NCBI GenBank assembly: GCA_023435925.1
Contig: JAEZLF010000068.1
Span: 1-33,574 of the forward strand
DNA from: Bacillota bacterium
Lineage (GTDB): Bacteria; Bacillota; Clostridia; Acetivibrionales; DTU013
Length of the DNA: 33,574 nt
Direction: 5' to 3'
The position numbers were made by a program, and so were the translations under genes. Below are positions 14,574 to 23,712 of the stretch, piece after piece (position 1 is the stretch's first letter; each line of letters begins with the position of its first letter). Below the pieces are notes generated by a model. It was not told where the DNA came from. It was given only the letters and a program-made list of their open reading frames with translations, and ran no database searches.

Positions 14574-14676
14574 GTTTGCTTAAAGTAGTGGGAATCCAGA
14601 AAACGACTTGTATATTGAATCCTATTCGTCATATAAAAAGGTCATCCGGCCTAAAATAATACAGGAGGTATCTAGT

Positions 14677-15729
14677 ATGATTATAGTAATGAGTCAAAGC
14701 GCTACCAAACAGGAAATCGACAATGTTGAGCACAAGCTTTCCGAGCTGGGTTTCAAAACCCATCCCATATTTGGAGAGATCAAAACCGTAATCGGAGCAA
14801 TCGGTGACAAACGAATGTTGAATACTCATGCGATTTCATCCATGCCAGGTGTTGAAAATCTGGTGCCGATTATGAAACCCTTTAAGTTAGCTGGAAGAGA
14901 GCTAAAGCAGGTGTCGACAGTCGTTGATGTGGGCGGGATTCAAATAGGCGGTGACGAAATCGTTGTAATGGCAGGTCCCTGTGCGATTGAAAACGAAGAT
15001 TCCTATCTTGAAACAGCCAGGAAGGTAAAAGAGGCCGGTGCAAAAATTCTGAGAGGCGGCGCCTATAAACCTCGCTCTTCCCCATACTCTTTCCAGGGAC
15101 TTGAAGAGGACGGTCTGAAAATCATGGCTGAAGCCCGAGAAGCCACCGGTATGAAAATAGCAACCGAGGTCGTGGATACCCGCGATGTTGAACTTGTTGC
15201 ATCCTATGTCGATATGATACAAATCGGCGCAAGAAATATGCAGAACTTCAGATTGCTGCAAGAGGTTGGAATGACCTCAAAGCCTGTACTATTAAAACGA
15301 GGTCTCGCGGCAACCATAGAAGAATGGCTTATGGCTGCAGAATACATCATGGCCGCCGGTAATGAGAATATTATTTTGTGTGAAAGAGGTATTCGGACAT
15401 ACGAGACAGCTACCAGAAACACGGTTGATATGAGCGCAATTCCTGTCATTAAGGAGCTTTCCCACCTCCCTATCATTGTTGATCCAAGTCATGCCGCCGG
15501 TGTATGGAAGTATGTCGGAGCATTGTCCAAAGGCGCGATTGCAACAGGTGCAGACGGACTCATTATTGAGGTGCATCTGGACCCTCCCAATGCATTGAGT
15601 GACGGTCCCCAGTCACTAAGGCCGGCAAAATTCGCTCAGCTAATGAAGGAATTTGAGCCTGTGGCAAGGGCTGTGGGCAGGACAATGAACATTGGGCAAA
15701 ATCAGGTAAAATCGGATAATGAGGGATAA
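14677..15729 (+). CDS. aroF: 3-deoxy-7-phosphoheptulonate (DAHP) synthase, type I-beta
   Basis: DAHP synthase joins PEP and erythrose-4-phosphate in the first step of the shikimate pathway. The 350-residue protein has an N-terminal ferredoxin-like regulatory domain (about 1-75) before the TIM barrel, as in Thermotoga-type enzymes where it mediates Tyr/Phe inhibition. The barrel carries A-G-P-C-A-I-E, G-G-A-Y-K-P-R-S-S-P-Y-S-F-Q-G, K-R-G-L, C-E-R-G-I-R-T and V-D-P-S-H-A-A-G, which hold the metal and substrate residues (Cys, His, Glu). I chose ATG 14677 because AGGAGGT lies 7 nt upstream; the frame upstream overlaps the T-box terminator region. Expression depends on the T-box leader. Confidence 0.96.
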   Translation: MIIVMSQSATKQEIDNVEHKLSELGFKTHPIFGEIKTVIGAIGDKRMLNTHAISSMPGVENLVPIMKPFKLAGRELKQVSTVVDVGGIQIGGDEIVVMAGPCAIENEDSYLETARKVKEAGAKILRGGAYKPRSSPYSFQGLEEDGLKIMAEAREATGMKIATEVVDTRDVELVASYVDMIQIGARNMQNFRLLQEVGMTSKPVLLKRGLAATIEEWLMAAEYIMAAGNENIILCERGIRTYETATRNTVDMSAIPVIKELSHLPIIVDPSHAAGVWKYVGALSKGAIATGADGLIIEVHLDPPNALSDGPQSLRPAKFAQLMKEFEPVARAVGRTMNIGQNQVKSDNEG

Positions 15730-15778
15730 CGAGCGGATAAGGTCATATAAAGATAAAAATCGGGTAAAAGTGAATGTA

Positions 15779-15807
15779 TTGTCCTGCTGATAAAAAAGGG
15801 TTATACT
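15779..15807 (+). promoter_or_regulatory. Promoter of the GT2-DUF2304 pair
   Basis: TTGTCC (15779-15784) and TATACT (15802-15807, 5/6) are separated by 17 nt, about 100 nt upstream of the glycosyltransferase start. No aroF terminator was found in the gap. Confidence 0.65.
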
Positions 15808-15910
15808 TAGTATGATGCAGTTACGGGAAAGCCGCATAAGGATCAGACCATACTTTATCTGAAAATGAAGCATTGATGTAATGGGAAGCACGGATGAAAA
15901 GGGAGTACTG

Positions 15911-16624
15911 ATGAAAACACTTGTTGTCATACCAGCCTATAATGAGGGTAAAAATCTTGGCAAGCTTCTAACCACTTTCGGAAAGAATTTTCCGGAATAT
16001 GATGTGATTGTAGTAAATGATTGCTCCACTGACAACACGTTAGATGTATGTAAAGAGCATGGTGTCCCTGTCATTGACCTGCCTGTGAATCTTGGAATCG
16101 GTGGTGCCGTACAGTCCGGTTATCGGTATGCCCGTTATAAAGGGTACGACGCGGCCGTTCAAGTAGATGGAGACGGGCAGCACAATCCCGAATACATTGG
16201 CAGGCTGCTGGCGGAACTCGAAAATGGCTCAGACCTTGTTATCGGGTCGAGATTTTTATCAGCGGAAGGATTTCGGTCATCTGCATTAAGACGTTTTGGA
16301 ATTAGGTATTTCAGCCGTCTCATATATTTATTTTCGGGGCAGCGAATAAAAGACCCCACATCCGGCTTCAGGGCCTGCAACAACAAAGCCATTCGTCTTT
16401 TCGCTGCTGATTATCCCCGCGATTATCCGGAACCGGAGTCCATCGTTAATGCCGCAAAACACGGGTTAAAGGTCTCAGAAGTACCGGTGGTAATGACCCA
16501 AAGGCTGGAAGGCAAGTCCTCCATAACAGGTGCCCGATCTCTTTACTATATGATAAAGGTGAGCCTTGCTATCATCATCACTTCATTTTACAGGTATGGC
16601 AAAACGGAGGTAAGCCATCTATGA
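15911..16624 (+). CDS. Family 2 glycosyltransferase (dolichyl-phosphate mannose synthase-like)
   Basis: This 237-residue GT-A enzyme has V-V-I-P-A-Y-N-E-G at the N-terminus, V-V-N-D-C-S-T-D-N-T, V-D-G-D-G-Q-H (the metal-binding D-x-D) and the D-P-T-S-G-F-R acceptor loop of the DPM1-like subfamily. Such enzymes move a sugar from a nucleotide donor to undecaprenyl phosphate or a cell-surface glycan; sugar and acceptor cannot be told. No catalytic membrane helices are present. I chose ATG 15911 (AAGGGAG 5 nt upstream). The stop overlaps the next gene as ATGA, and the two products probably work together at the membrane. Confidence 0.92.
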   Translation: MKTLVVIPAYNEGKNLGKLLTTFGKNFPEYDVIVVNDCSTDNTLDVCKEHGVPVIDLPVNLGIGGAVQSGYRYARYKGYDAAVQVDGDGQHNPEYIGRLLAELENGSDLVIGSRFLSAEGFRSSALRRFGIRYFSRLIYLFSGQRIKDPTSGFRACNNKAIRLFAADYPRDYPEPESIVNAAKHGLKVSEVPVVMTQRLEGKSSITGARSLYYMIKVSLAIIITSFYRYGKTEVSHL

Positions 16625-16980
16625 ACAGCAGACTTCAGATCATCATGATAATCGCTTCACTCTTGTTTCTTTGTTACATTGTTTTGATGCTTCATAGCAA
16701 GAAGATTGAACTTAAATACACACTTGCATGGTTACTGGCCGGCGTCAGCCTGTTGGCCGCTGCTGTATTTCCGGGAATACTTACATTCATTTCCCATCTG
16801 TTGAACATCGTTGAACCGGTAAATACCTTGTTTCTTTCCATTATCTTCTTCATGCTGCTGATCCTCTTTACGCTAACCATTGCACTTTCAAGAAATGCCA
16901 ACCGAGTTAAGACGCTTACGCAGGAAATCGGGATGATTAAAACAGAGCTGGAAAGGCTTGCTGCCAAGAGAAAAGAATGA
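16621..16980 (+). CDS. DUF2304 small membrane protein
   Basis: This 119-residue protein has three hydrophobic segments (about 5-25, 33-53 and 70-90) and a charged coiled C-terminal tail (about 92-119), with the K-K-I-E-L-K-Y-T-L-A-W-L-L motif typical of DUF2304. Members are usually found next to GT2 enzymes, as here with an ATGA overlap. The likely role is to anchor or assist the glycosyltransferase (inference). It ends only 6 nt from the convergent diguanylate cyclase gene, leaving no room for a terminator. Confidence 0.88.
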   Translation: MNSRLQIIMIIASLLFLCYIVLMLHSKKIELKYTLAWLLAGVSLLAAAVFPGILTFISHLLNIVEPVNTLFLSIIFFMLLILFTLTIALSRNANRVKTLTQEIGMIKTELERLAAKRKE

Positions 16981-16986
16981 CAGGTA

Positions 16987-18108
16987 CTATTGAGCATACT
17001 CATTTTCAAGTAATTCGCGGCTCTTACCGATATCATTGAAGCATACAACAATATTTTTCCCTATATGTTTCGCGTAATAAAGAGCTTCATCCGTTTTTTC
17101 AATCACTTCGCTGATATTTGGAGAATGTGTTGGAAATTGCGCTATACCGCAGCTTACCGTCACTTTTATTCTTTCGCCCCGGTCACCAAGGTATATACGC
17201 TGCTTTTCAAGCTGTCTGCGTATCCTATCCCCAACACTTTTTGCAATGATCATATCCATATCGCTAATCAATATCATAAACTCTTCACCGCCATAGCGAA
17301 CAGGAATATCTGATTTTCGGATACACTGCTTGATAATGTCGGCAAACAGTACCAGCAGCTTGTCACCGCAAACATGTCCGTACGTATCATTAAATCCCTT
17401 GAAGTTGTCAAGGTCGAACATGAGAACGTTGATCACGCTGCCTTCATATAACGCATTTTCCACTTCTTCTTTTAGTTTCTGGTCAAAGTAATGCCTATTT
17501 GCTAATCCTGTAAGCCTGTCCGTACGGGCAATTTTAAATTCCTTCCTACGCATCTCATCCTGTCTTTTCACTTCATAATTAATTCTGGATACACCGAAGG
17601 CGGTCATTAAAAATAGCAAATCCCGTATTATAAGCGTAGTGTAGTTGACTCCGTCCGTTAAAAAGCTACCTGCAAAAATGCAAGTAAATGAATATAAGGC
17701 CACGCTTGCCAGCCCAGCCTTCATCGTGTTTCTGACCTCATTATTTATTGCGCAGCAGCCTATGATGAAGAATAAAAAGACATAAAGCTCTGACTTGATA
17801 CCACCTGAAAAAAATGTCAGCAGCATAAGCATGATAATATCCATATATAAGACCGACGATGAGAACTTTTTCCCACCGCTTAAGAAGTATGCAGTTACCG
17901 CACCATTATATATTCCTACGAGGGCTAATGACTCAAGAATTGCATACCCCTGTACATCAAACCTTGTACCGCTAATGCAAAAAATGGCTGAAAACAAAAA
18001 AATAAGCCACCTATACAATAACATCACAAAATCGCTATTGTATTTGTTTGTGCTTATTTTTGTTTTGCTTCTACCAGTATTCTTACCGGTCGACGCCAAT
18101 ACACTCAA
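16987..18108 (-). CDS. Membrane diguanylate cyclase (GGDEF)
   Basis: The protein makes cyclic di-GMP from two GTP. An N-terminal membrane region with about six helices (roughly residues 25-180) is followed by a full GGDEF domain: D-R-L-T-G-L-A-N-R at its start, F-D-L-D-N-F-K metal site, and an intact signature G-G-E-E-F. An inhibitory I-site R-K-S-D lies five residues before the signature, so product feedback is expected. I place the start at TTG 18108 because GAGG lies 6 nt upstream; it overlaps the upstream gene's end by 26 nt. The ATG at 18153 would extend the overlap to 71 nt. The membrane domain is not a named sensor that I recognise. Confidence 0.9.
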   Translation of the reverse strand: MSVLASTGKNTGRSKTKISTNKYNSDFVMLLYRWLIFLFSAIFCISGTRFDVQGYAILESLALVGIYNGAVTAYFLSGGKKFSSSVLYMDIIMLMLLTFFSGGIKSELYVFLFFIIGCCAINNEVRNTMKAGLASVALYSFTCIFAGSFLTDGVNYTTLIIRDLLFLMTAFGVSRINYEVKRQDEMRRKEFKIARTDRLTGLANRHYFDQKLKEEVENALYEGSVINVLMFDLDNFKGFNDTYGHVCGDKLLVLFADIIKQCIRKSDIPVRYGGEEFMILISDMDMIIAKSVGDRIRRQLEKQRIYLGDRGERIKVTVSCGIAQFPTHSPNISEVIEKTDEALYYAKHIGKNIVVCFNDIGKSRELLENEYAQ

Positions 18109-18421
18109 CCCCGTCCTCAGAAAAGCTAAGCTTAATATGGCTATAGCCGCCATACTCAGCTTTCATTTCGGCAGTGACCTTTATATAAACAACAGTATTA
18201 TTTCTTATATCAATGGATACTCTGTTAAAAATATCACTTTGCATAATACGTATAATGTTATCGATATACTCAAGAGGTGAATGACTGCTTTTATCTTCAA
18301 TTATGATGGGTATCCTGGAGTTTTCATCCGGTTCAAGCACTTGAATATGTATGCTTCCCGGATCGTTGCTGCTTTTAGTAGGATATAAAATATCTCTTTC
18401 AAAAAGAATGTTTGGGCTCAT
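18083..18421 (-). CDS. Hypothetical protein, 112 residues
   Basis: I do not recognise a family. The predicted protein is soluble, acidic and without cysteine-rich or membrane segments until a C-terminal Cys. It seems to alternate beta-rich stretches (S-I-H-I-Q-V-L; T-V-V-Y-I-K-V-T-A-E-M). The start ATG at 18421 is well supported by GGAGGT 6 nt upstream, so it is a real gene. It overlaps the diguanylate cyclase start, implying translational coupling and perhaps a shared pathway. It lies 73 nt downstream of the lytic transglycosylase gene. Confidence 0.75.
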   Translation of the reverse strand: MSPNILFERDILYPTKSSNDPGSIHIQVLEPDENSRIPIIIEDKSSHSPLEYIDNIIRIMQSDIFNRVSIDIRNNTVVYIKVTAEMKAEYGGYSHIKLSFSEDGVECIGVDR

Positions 18422-18494
18422 GTCCAGACCTCCATATAATTTCTTGTAAAAAGCACACACAAAATCGAAAGACTGTTCTTACTATAAAATACCA

Positions 18495-19049
18495 TTAAAA
18501 TTCGCTTTCGTAAAGCTTTTTGTAAATTTTATAGCTATTATGAACCTTCTTCAGGTATTGCTCTGTTTCTTTAAAGGGTATCCTGTCGAGACTTTTCCCG
18601 TCAGCGCTTAATGAACTGTTCTTAAGCCATTGTGCAACATTCCCGCTGCCACCGTTATAAGCGGCCAGTACCAGGTCTGTGTTACTGAATTCCTTATATA
18701 AAACTGAAAGGTACCAACACCCTATATCAATATTGGTCTCCGGTTCAAATAACCTCTCACTGCTATAATCCTGTAGCTTAAGTTTTTCAGCTCCCCACTC
18801 CCCTGTTTTTTCAGAAATCTGCATCAGACCCCTTGCATTCTTGTGAGAAATCGCATCAGGCTCAAAGTTGCTCTCAACCTTCATGATTGCCAGCACAAGG
18901 TATGGATCAACATCATATTTTTCTGAGTATTTTCGTACCAGTGAATCAAACTTAACAGGATAAAGCAACATTGCAGCATTATCCAACACGAATATAATCA
19001 TGACAAGCACAGCCAATATAAGTATCATCAATCTGAATCGTTTATTCAT
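18495..19049 (-). CDS. Lytic transglycosylase (SLT domain)
   Basis: This 184-residue protein cleaves the MurNAc-GlcNAc bond of peptidoglycan with 1,6-anhydro formation. An N-terminal membrane anchor (about 8-28) is followed by an SLT domain with catalytic Glu in M-K-V-E-S-N-F, then G-L-M-Q-I and A-A-Y-N-G-G, the family's three signature motifs. The layout resembles Slt70-type catalytic domains without extra binding modules. The ribosome site is poor (GGGGGT lies 14 nt from the ATG). It is 22 nt downstream of coaE, the same order found in many Clostridia, so it is likely in the polA-coaE operon. Confidence 0.93.
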   Translation of the reverse strand: MNKRFRLMILILAVLVMIIFVLDNAAMLLYPVKFDSLVRKYSEKYDVDPYLVLAIMKVESNFEPDAISHKNARGLMQISEKTGEWGAEKLKLQDYSSERLFEPETNIDIGCWYLSVLYKEFSNTDLVLAAYNGGSGNVAQWLKNSSLSADGKSLDRIPFKETEQYLKKVHNSYKIYKKLYESEF

Positions 19050-19071
19050 ATATCGTACCGGAACCCCCGTT

Positions 19072-19680
19072 TTATCTCTGCCACTCCTGTTTTTTGTGCA
19101 GAAACAGCCTCACTACCGCCTGTTCCAATTCATCAAGGCTGCCATTGTTATACAGCACTTCATCAGCCAGCTTGAGATATTCTTCCTCTCTCATTTGTGA
19201 ATGGATCCTATCAATGACGTCCTCACGGGTAAAGCCACTTCTTGCCATAACCCGTTCAATTCTTTTTTCCTGTTCGGCGGTAACAACCCAAACCTCGTCA
19301 GCCAGATCCAGAAAGCCCTTTTCCAGCGGAATCGGAGCATCAATCACCACAATATCCCATTTCCCGGAATGATTCAAAAGCTCAACCGTATCACGGATCT
19401 TTTCGACGATATATTTATGAGTGATACAATTGAGGGCATGCTGCTTCACTTTATCATGAAAAGCAATCTGAGCCAGCTTTGCTCGGTCAATCTCACCCTT
19501 ATCACTTAAAATGTCCTTTCCAAAATATCCGACAAGCTCTTCATAGGCTTTCCCACCAACAGCTGTTACACTTCGTGCCAGAACATCAGCATCCACTACA
19601 GCAGCGCCAAGATCTCTGAGAGCACCCGAGACCGTACTTTTACCGCTGCCTATCCCACCTGTAACTCCAATAATCTTCAA
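19072..19680 (-). CDS. coaE: Dephospho-CoA kinase
   Basis: CoaE phosphorylates the 3'-hydroxyl of dephospho-CoA in the last step of coenzyme A synthesis. The protein (202 residues from this start) has the P-loop G-G-I-G-S-G-K-S-T, V-D-A-D in the dephospho-CoA site, the lid region H-K-Y-I-V-E-K-I and V-V-I-D-A-P. I place the start at the TTG at 19680, since AAAGG is 9 nt upstream and M-K-I-I-G-V-T-G-G is the family start; ATG 19689 directly abuts the AAGG. It lies 47 nt downstream of polA. Confidence 0.96.
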   Translation of the reverse strand: MKIIGVTGGIGSGKSTVSGALRDLGAAVVDADVLARSVTAVGGKAYEELVGYFGKDILSDKGEIDRAKLAQIAFHDKVKQHALNCITHKYIVEKIRDTVELLNHSGKWDIVVIDAPIPLEKGFLDLADEVWVVTAEQEKRIERVMARSGFTREDVIDRIHSQMREEEYLKLADEVLYNNGSLDELEQAVVRLFLHKKQEWQR

Positions 19681-19727
19681 TGTTATCATCCTTTTTTGCT
19701 GATTCTTTGTTTTACACTATATACTAG

Positions 19728-22424
19728 CTATTTCGTCTCAAACCAATTGGAGCCCCTTTTCACCTCAGCAATAAGCGGAACATCCAGGTTTACTGCATTT
19801 TCCATGCATTCCTGCAGTATTTTTTCTACTTGTTCCTGCTCACTGACATGTGTTTCAATAATCAGTTCATCATGTACCTGTAAAATCAGTCTCGATTTCA
19901 TATTATGTACTTTCAGTTCCTCATATACCTTTACCATGGCTATTTTAATAATATCCGCCGCACTGCCCTGTATCGGCATATTCATTGCTACCCGCTCCCC
20001 GAAGGATCTTATGTTGAAATTCGAAGATTTCAACTCAGGCAGATACCTTCGCCGGTTAAACATGGTTTCAACAAATCCGTTTATTTTGCCATTTTTTATC
20101 GTGTCCGCCATATAGGCTTTCACACCGGGATATCTTTCCAGATAATCATCAATGTAGCGCCGTGCTTCTTTCCGGGTAATACCCAGATCCTTTGCCAGGC
20201 TGAAATCGCCGATTCCGTAAACAATTCCGAAATTCACCGCCTTTGCCCTTGAACGCAGCAACGGTGTTACCTCCTCCTTCGGAACACCAAACACACCGGA
20301 GGCTGTAGCAGTATGAATGTCTTCATTATTTTTGAAAGCAGCGATCATGTTTTCATCACCGGTGATATGAGCAAGAACTCTCAATTCGATTTGAGAATAA
20401 TCGGCATCCGATAAAACAAATTCGCTGTCCTCAGGAATAAAAACTTTCCGAATTTCCCTTCCCATTTCAAGCTTAATGGGTATATTCTGCAAATTCGGTT
20501 CTGTACTGCTGATTCTGCCTGTAGCAGCAATGGTTTGGTTAAAACTGGAGTGAATGCGGCCGGTTACCGGGTTCACAACATTCAGGAGCCCTTCCGCATA
20601 GGTGGATTTTAATTTCATCAGCTGCCTATATTCAAGGATTCTGAATACCGCTTCATGCTCATGAGCAAGCTCCTCCAGCACCTCTGCATCCGTGGAATAG
20701 CCTGTCTTGGTCTTCTTTTTAGCCGGCAGCCCAAGTTTTTCAAATAGAATAACCCCCAGCTGCTTTGGTGAATTAATGTTAAAGGTTTCGCCAGCCAGTT
20801 CATAGATATCATTGGTTGCACGGATAATTTTATCGTCCAGCTGAGACGAAAATTGCTTCAATCCTTCAATATTTACCTTAAAGCCTCTGTACTCCATGTC
20901 GGCCAGCACTTCAACAAGCGGTAGCTCAATTTCATTATAAAGCTTGTCCTGCCCGTTTTTGCTGATGATATCCCTTATGCTGCCTGTAAGCTCCAGCACG
21001 GCCCTGCAGTGTTTGACAGCCGCTAACGACAGCCTTTCTGCAGGTATTTCGGAAAATGGTACGAAGCTTCTGCCTTTTCCGGTCAGTTCACTGATCCCTT
21101 CAAAGGAATACCCCAAATACTCTTGTGAAAGCTCTGCTACCGTATAGGTGTCCTTGGAAGCATTCAGGATATAAGCTCCGATCATGGTGTCAAAGGCCAG
21201 ACCCGAAAAGGAGATCTTCTTCCATTTCAAATATACAATCAAGCTCTTGAGATCATGTCCGTAAAGCTTCATGTTCTTATCAGAAAAAAGCGGTCCGAAT
21301 TGTTGAAGGAACTGATCTTCGCTGATTCCATCATTCATTTTGATAAACGCATTCTCTTTTCCCCATGATATTGCCAAACCCGTTAGTTTTGTTTCAAATG
21401 GATTGACACGGTCAAGCAAATGGAAAATAGCAGCTTCGCCACAGCTTTTAACCGACGAAGAAATCTGAGCAAATGTGATAGGATCACGGACCTGCACATA
21501 GGTCAGGTTGGAAAAAACATCATTGTCACAATTTTCTTCCCTGCTCAGTCCGAACTTTTCAATGAGGCTCTTAAACTCCAGTTTTTTAAAAAGCTCATAA
21601 AGCTTCTTTTGATCATATTCCCTTGCTTTAAGATCCTCTATTGTGCACAACTCCGGCATGTGCCTCTCAATTGTTGCGAGATGCTTACTTAGAAATGCAA
21701 GCTCCTTGTTAGCCTCAAGCTTATCTCTGACACTCTTTCTTTGCACATTTTCGATATTCTCATAAATGTTTTCCAGGCTTCCGAACTCCTTTATCAGCTC
21801 GGTAGCTGTTTTCTCCCCAATACCGGGAACGCCCGGAATATTATCCGACTGGTCACCCATGAGGCCCTTCAAGTCAATAAATTGTGCTGGCGTTACACCA
21901 TAACGTACAAAAACACCTTCTGCATCATATGCTTCCGTATCCGTTCTTCCGGCTTTTGTAACAGGCATCAATATCTTTACCTGTTCAGAAGCAAGCTGCA
22001 GAGAATCCCTATCTCCTGTAATAACAACCACCTGCATATTCTGCTGCTGTGCACAGTAGGAAACAGACCCGATGATATCATCTGCTTCAAACCCTTCCAT
22101 TTCCAGACGCTTAATATTCATTGCATCCAGAACTTCCTTCATAACAGGAACCTGCTCCGCAAGCTCAGATGGCATTCCCTTTCTCTTTGCTTTATACCCG
22201 ATATACTCCAAATGTCTGAAGGTAGGTGCCTTTAAATCAAAAGCAACACAAACATACCCTGGCTTCTCTTCCGCCAGAAACTTGTTCAGTATGTTCAGAA
22301 AGCCATATATTGCATTCGTATGTAGTCCTTCACTTGTAGCCAGAAGCTGCGCTCCCTGAAGTCCATAAAAAGCCCTGTTCAATATGCTGTTGCCGTCAAT
22401 GATCATTAATTTTTCAGTGCTCAT
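19728..22424 (-). CDS. polA: DNA polymerase I
   Basis: PolA fills gaps and removes RNA primers. The 898-residue protein has an N-terminal 5'-3' exonuclease domain (about 1-290; D-G-N-S, F-E-A-D-D, G-D-Q-S-D-N), a middle 3'-5' exonuclease-like domain (about 300-480), and the polymerase domain with motif A (D-Y-S-Q-I-E-L-R), motif B (R-A-K-A-V-N-F-G-I-V-Y-G) and motif C (Q-V-H-D-E-L). The acidic D-x-E of Exo I and the Exo III tyrosine/aspartate motif are not recognisable, so proofreading is probably lost, as known in Bacillus PolA. ATG 22424 is preceded by GGAGGAG; a TTG four codons upstream is less likely. It is followed by coaE. Confidence 0.97.
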   Translation of the reverse strand: MSTEKLMIIDGNSILNRAFYGLQGAQLLATSEGLHTNAIYGFLNILNKFLAEEKPGYVCVAFDLKAPTFRHLEYIGYKAKRKGMPSELAEQVPVMKEVLDAMNIKRLEMEGFEADDIIGSVSYCAQQQNMQVVVITGDRDSLQLASEQVKILMPVTKAGRTDTEAYDAEGVFVRYGVTPAQFIDLKGLMGDQSDNIPGVPGIGEKTATELIKEFGSLENIYENIENVQRKSVRDKLEANKELAFLSKHLATIERHMPELCTIEDLKAREYDQKKLYELFKKLEFKSLIEKFGLSREENCDNDVFSNLTYVQVRDPITFAQISSSVKSCGEAAIFHLLDRVNPFETKLTGLAISWGKENAFIKMNDGISEDQFLQQFGPLFSDKNMKLYGHDLKSLIVYLKWKKISFSGLAFDTMIGAYILNASKDTYTVAELSQEYLGYSFEGISELTGKGRSFVPFSEIPAERLSLAAVKHCRAVLELTGSIRDIISKNGQDKLYNEIELPLVEVLADMEYRGFKVNIEGLKQFSSQLDDKIIRATNDIYELAGETFNINSPKQLGVILFEKLGLPAKKKTKTGYSTDAEVLEELAHEHEAVFRILEYRQLMKLKSTYAEGLLNVVNPVTGRIHSSFNQTIAATGRISSTEPNLQNIPIKLEMGREIRKVFIPEDSEFVLSDADYSQIELRVLAHITGDENMIAAFKNNEDIHTATASGVFGVPKEEVTPLLRSRAKAVNFGIVYGIGDFSLAKDLGITRKEARRYIDDYLERYPGVKAYMADTIKNGKINGFVETMFNRRRYLPELKSSNFNIRSFGERVAMNMPIQGSAADIIKIAMVKVYEELKVHNMKSRLILQVHDELIIETHVSEQEQVEKILQECMENAVNLDVPLIAEVKRGSNWFETK

Positions 22425-22512
22425 ATACTCCTCCAAAAACAGCCCTTTGTTGTTAATTTGCGTAAATCTTCCGTTTACTATCCCAACAACTTGGCATCCT
22501 ATTTATTTTACA

Positions 22513-22542
22513 CAAAAAAACGACAACCGTAAATGGTTGTCG
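22513..22542 (-). terminator. Rho-independent terminator after the sigma/anti-sigma operon
   Basis: An 8-bp perfect stem (CGACAACC/GGTTGTCG) with a 6-nt loop is followed on the minus strand by seven T. It lies 48 nt past the anti-sigma stop and separates that operon from polA. Confidence 0.9.
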
Positions 22543-22589
22543 CGTATTTTATCATCAGGGGGGTAAAATGATCAGCAAAGAAGGTTATT

Positions 22590-23693
22590 CTATTTTTTAT
22601 TGATCATCACAGTAATATTTATAAAATCAGTTCCAAGCCGTATTTCTTCAATTTGGCTGTCTACCGTTTCCTTTTCTGTCTTAAGTTTATCGATTTCTCC
22701 GGAATCCTCTTTTCTATCCGAATTACTTAACTCCTGTATCCGGCTGTCTATTTCATTTGCTTTCGCAATGCTTTTATTCAATGCATCCGTCATATCCTCT
22801 GTAACAAACGCACCCAACTGCACATTTTCTTCACCGAAGGTGGTATAAAGTGTAGTAACAAACTGATCATACTGTGTATCCGGTATCAAAAAGCTCTTTT
22901 TCACCTGCAATGACATATCTTCCGTTTCGATTTCTGCTGCCTTCATAGATCTATTCTGTTCTGCGGCAGCTTCTTCCACCACATCCCCGTTGTTCTCCAA
23001 AGCCAGTACACTGACTTTTTCCAGTTCTTCTTCCGGATTATCTGCCGTGATTGTAATGGACGAAACTCTGTTACTTGCGGTTTCAATCTGACTCATTAAA
23101 CCGGCGCCTGCAATAGCAATTTCCCTGTCTGTAAGGGTTGACGAACGATCTGCTTCAAAGCTTTCAACCTCATCTGCCGGAGCACCGAAGCTTTGCATCG
23201 CTTCTTCCGTTATGCCTGCATCCGCTGCTCCATCTCCATTCTCCATGCTCTCCGCTCCGGCCATTTGAGCTTGAGCTGGCTGCTCAGCTGCCATAGCGGT
23301 ACTTTTCGCGCTGTCATTGGAAGATTTCGCAGGGTTCAGCAATCCCATTCTATAAAAGCTACCCGCCAGAAAGATTAGGAGAATGCCTGCCGCAATCGAC
23401 GCAAAAGTTCTGGTGTATATAAAGCTTTTTGTTTGTCTGATGCTTCTGACATTGTTCGCCGGCCTTTCTGCAACAGCAAGCAGCTTTTCATGCAGCTCTG
23501 ATTTGAAGTTCATTGGCAGCTCTTTTTGCGGCAAACTCGTACAATATCCAATGATACTGGACATTTCATCCAGTTCCTTCCGGCATGCGGCGCAATTCTT
23601 AATATGCTCTTCAAAAGAAAGCCGTTCTTCCCTGTTCAGCTCGCTGTCTATATAGGCACATATGTTTTCTCTTACATCCAGACAGTTTATCAT
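22590..23693 (-). CDS. Zinc-finger anti-sigma factor fused to a DUF4349-like domain
   Basis: The protein (367 residues) begins with a zf-HC2 anti-sigma domain holding the H-x3-C-x2-C motif (H-I-K-N-C-A-A-C), then a single membrane helix (about residues 105-125), an Ala/Glu-rich linker, and an extracytoplasmic domain with a coiled-coil (about 285-345, including E-I-D-S-R-I-Q-E-L) that resembles DUF4349. It would hold the upstream sigma factor at the membrane until an outside signal frees it. The start ATG at 23693 is supported by AAGGAGGG 6 nt upstream and is 19 nt past the sigma stop. The DUF4349 assignment is by general pattern and less certain than the zinc finger. Confidence 0.85.
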   Translation of the reverse strand: MINCLDVRENICAYIDSELNREERLSFEEHIKNCAACRKELDEMSSIIGYCTSLPQKELPMNFKSELHEKLLAVAERPANNVRSIRQTKSFIYTRTFASIAAGILLIFLAGSFYRMGLLNPAKSSNDSAKSTAMAAEQPAQAQMAGAESMENGDGAADAGITEEAMQSFGAPADEVESFEADRSSTLTDREIAIAGAGLMSQIETASNRVSSITITADNPEEELEKVSVLALENNGDVVEEAAAEQNRSMKAAEIETEDMSLQVKKSFLIPDTQYDQFVTTLYTTFGEENVQLGAFVTEDMTDALNKSIAKANEIDSRIQELSNSDRKEDSGEIDKLKTEKETVDSQIEEIRLGTDFINITVMINKK

Positions 23694-23712
23694 CTCCAAC
23701 CCTCCTTTCAAG

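Noticed and set aside
14608..14676. N-terminal extension of AroF to the ATG at 14608
   Set aside because: AGGAGGT lies just before ATG 14677, and the extension would follow closely on the T-box terminator without a ribosome site of its own.
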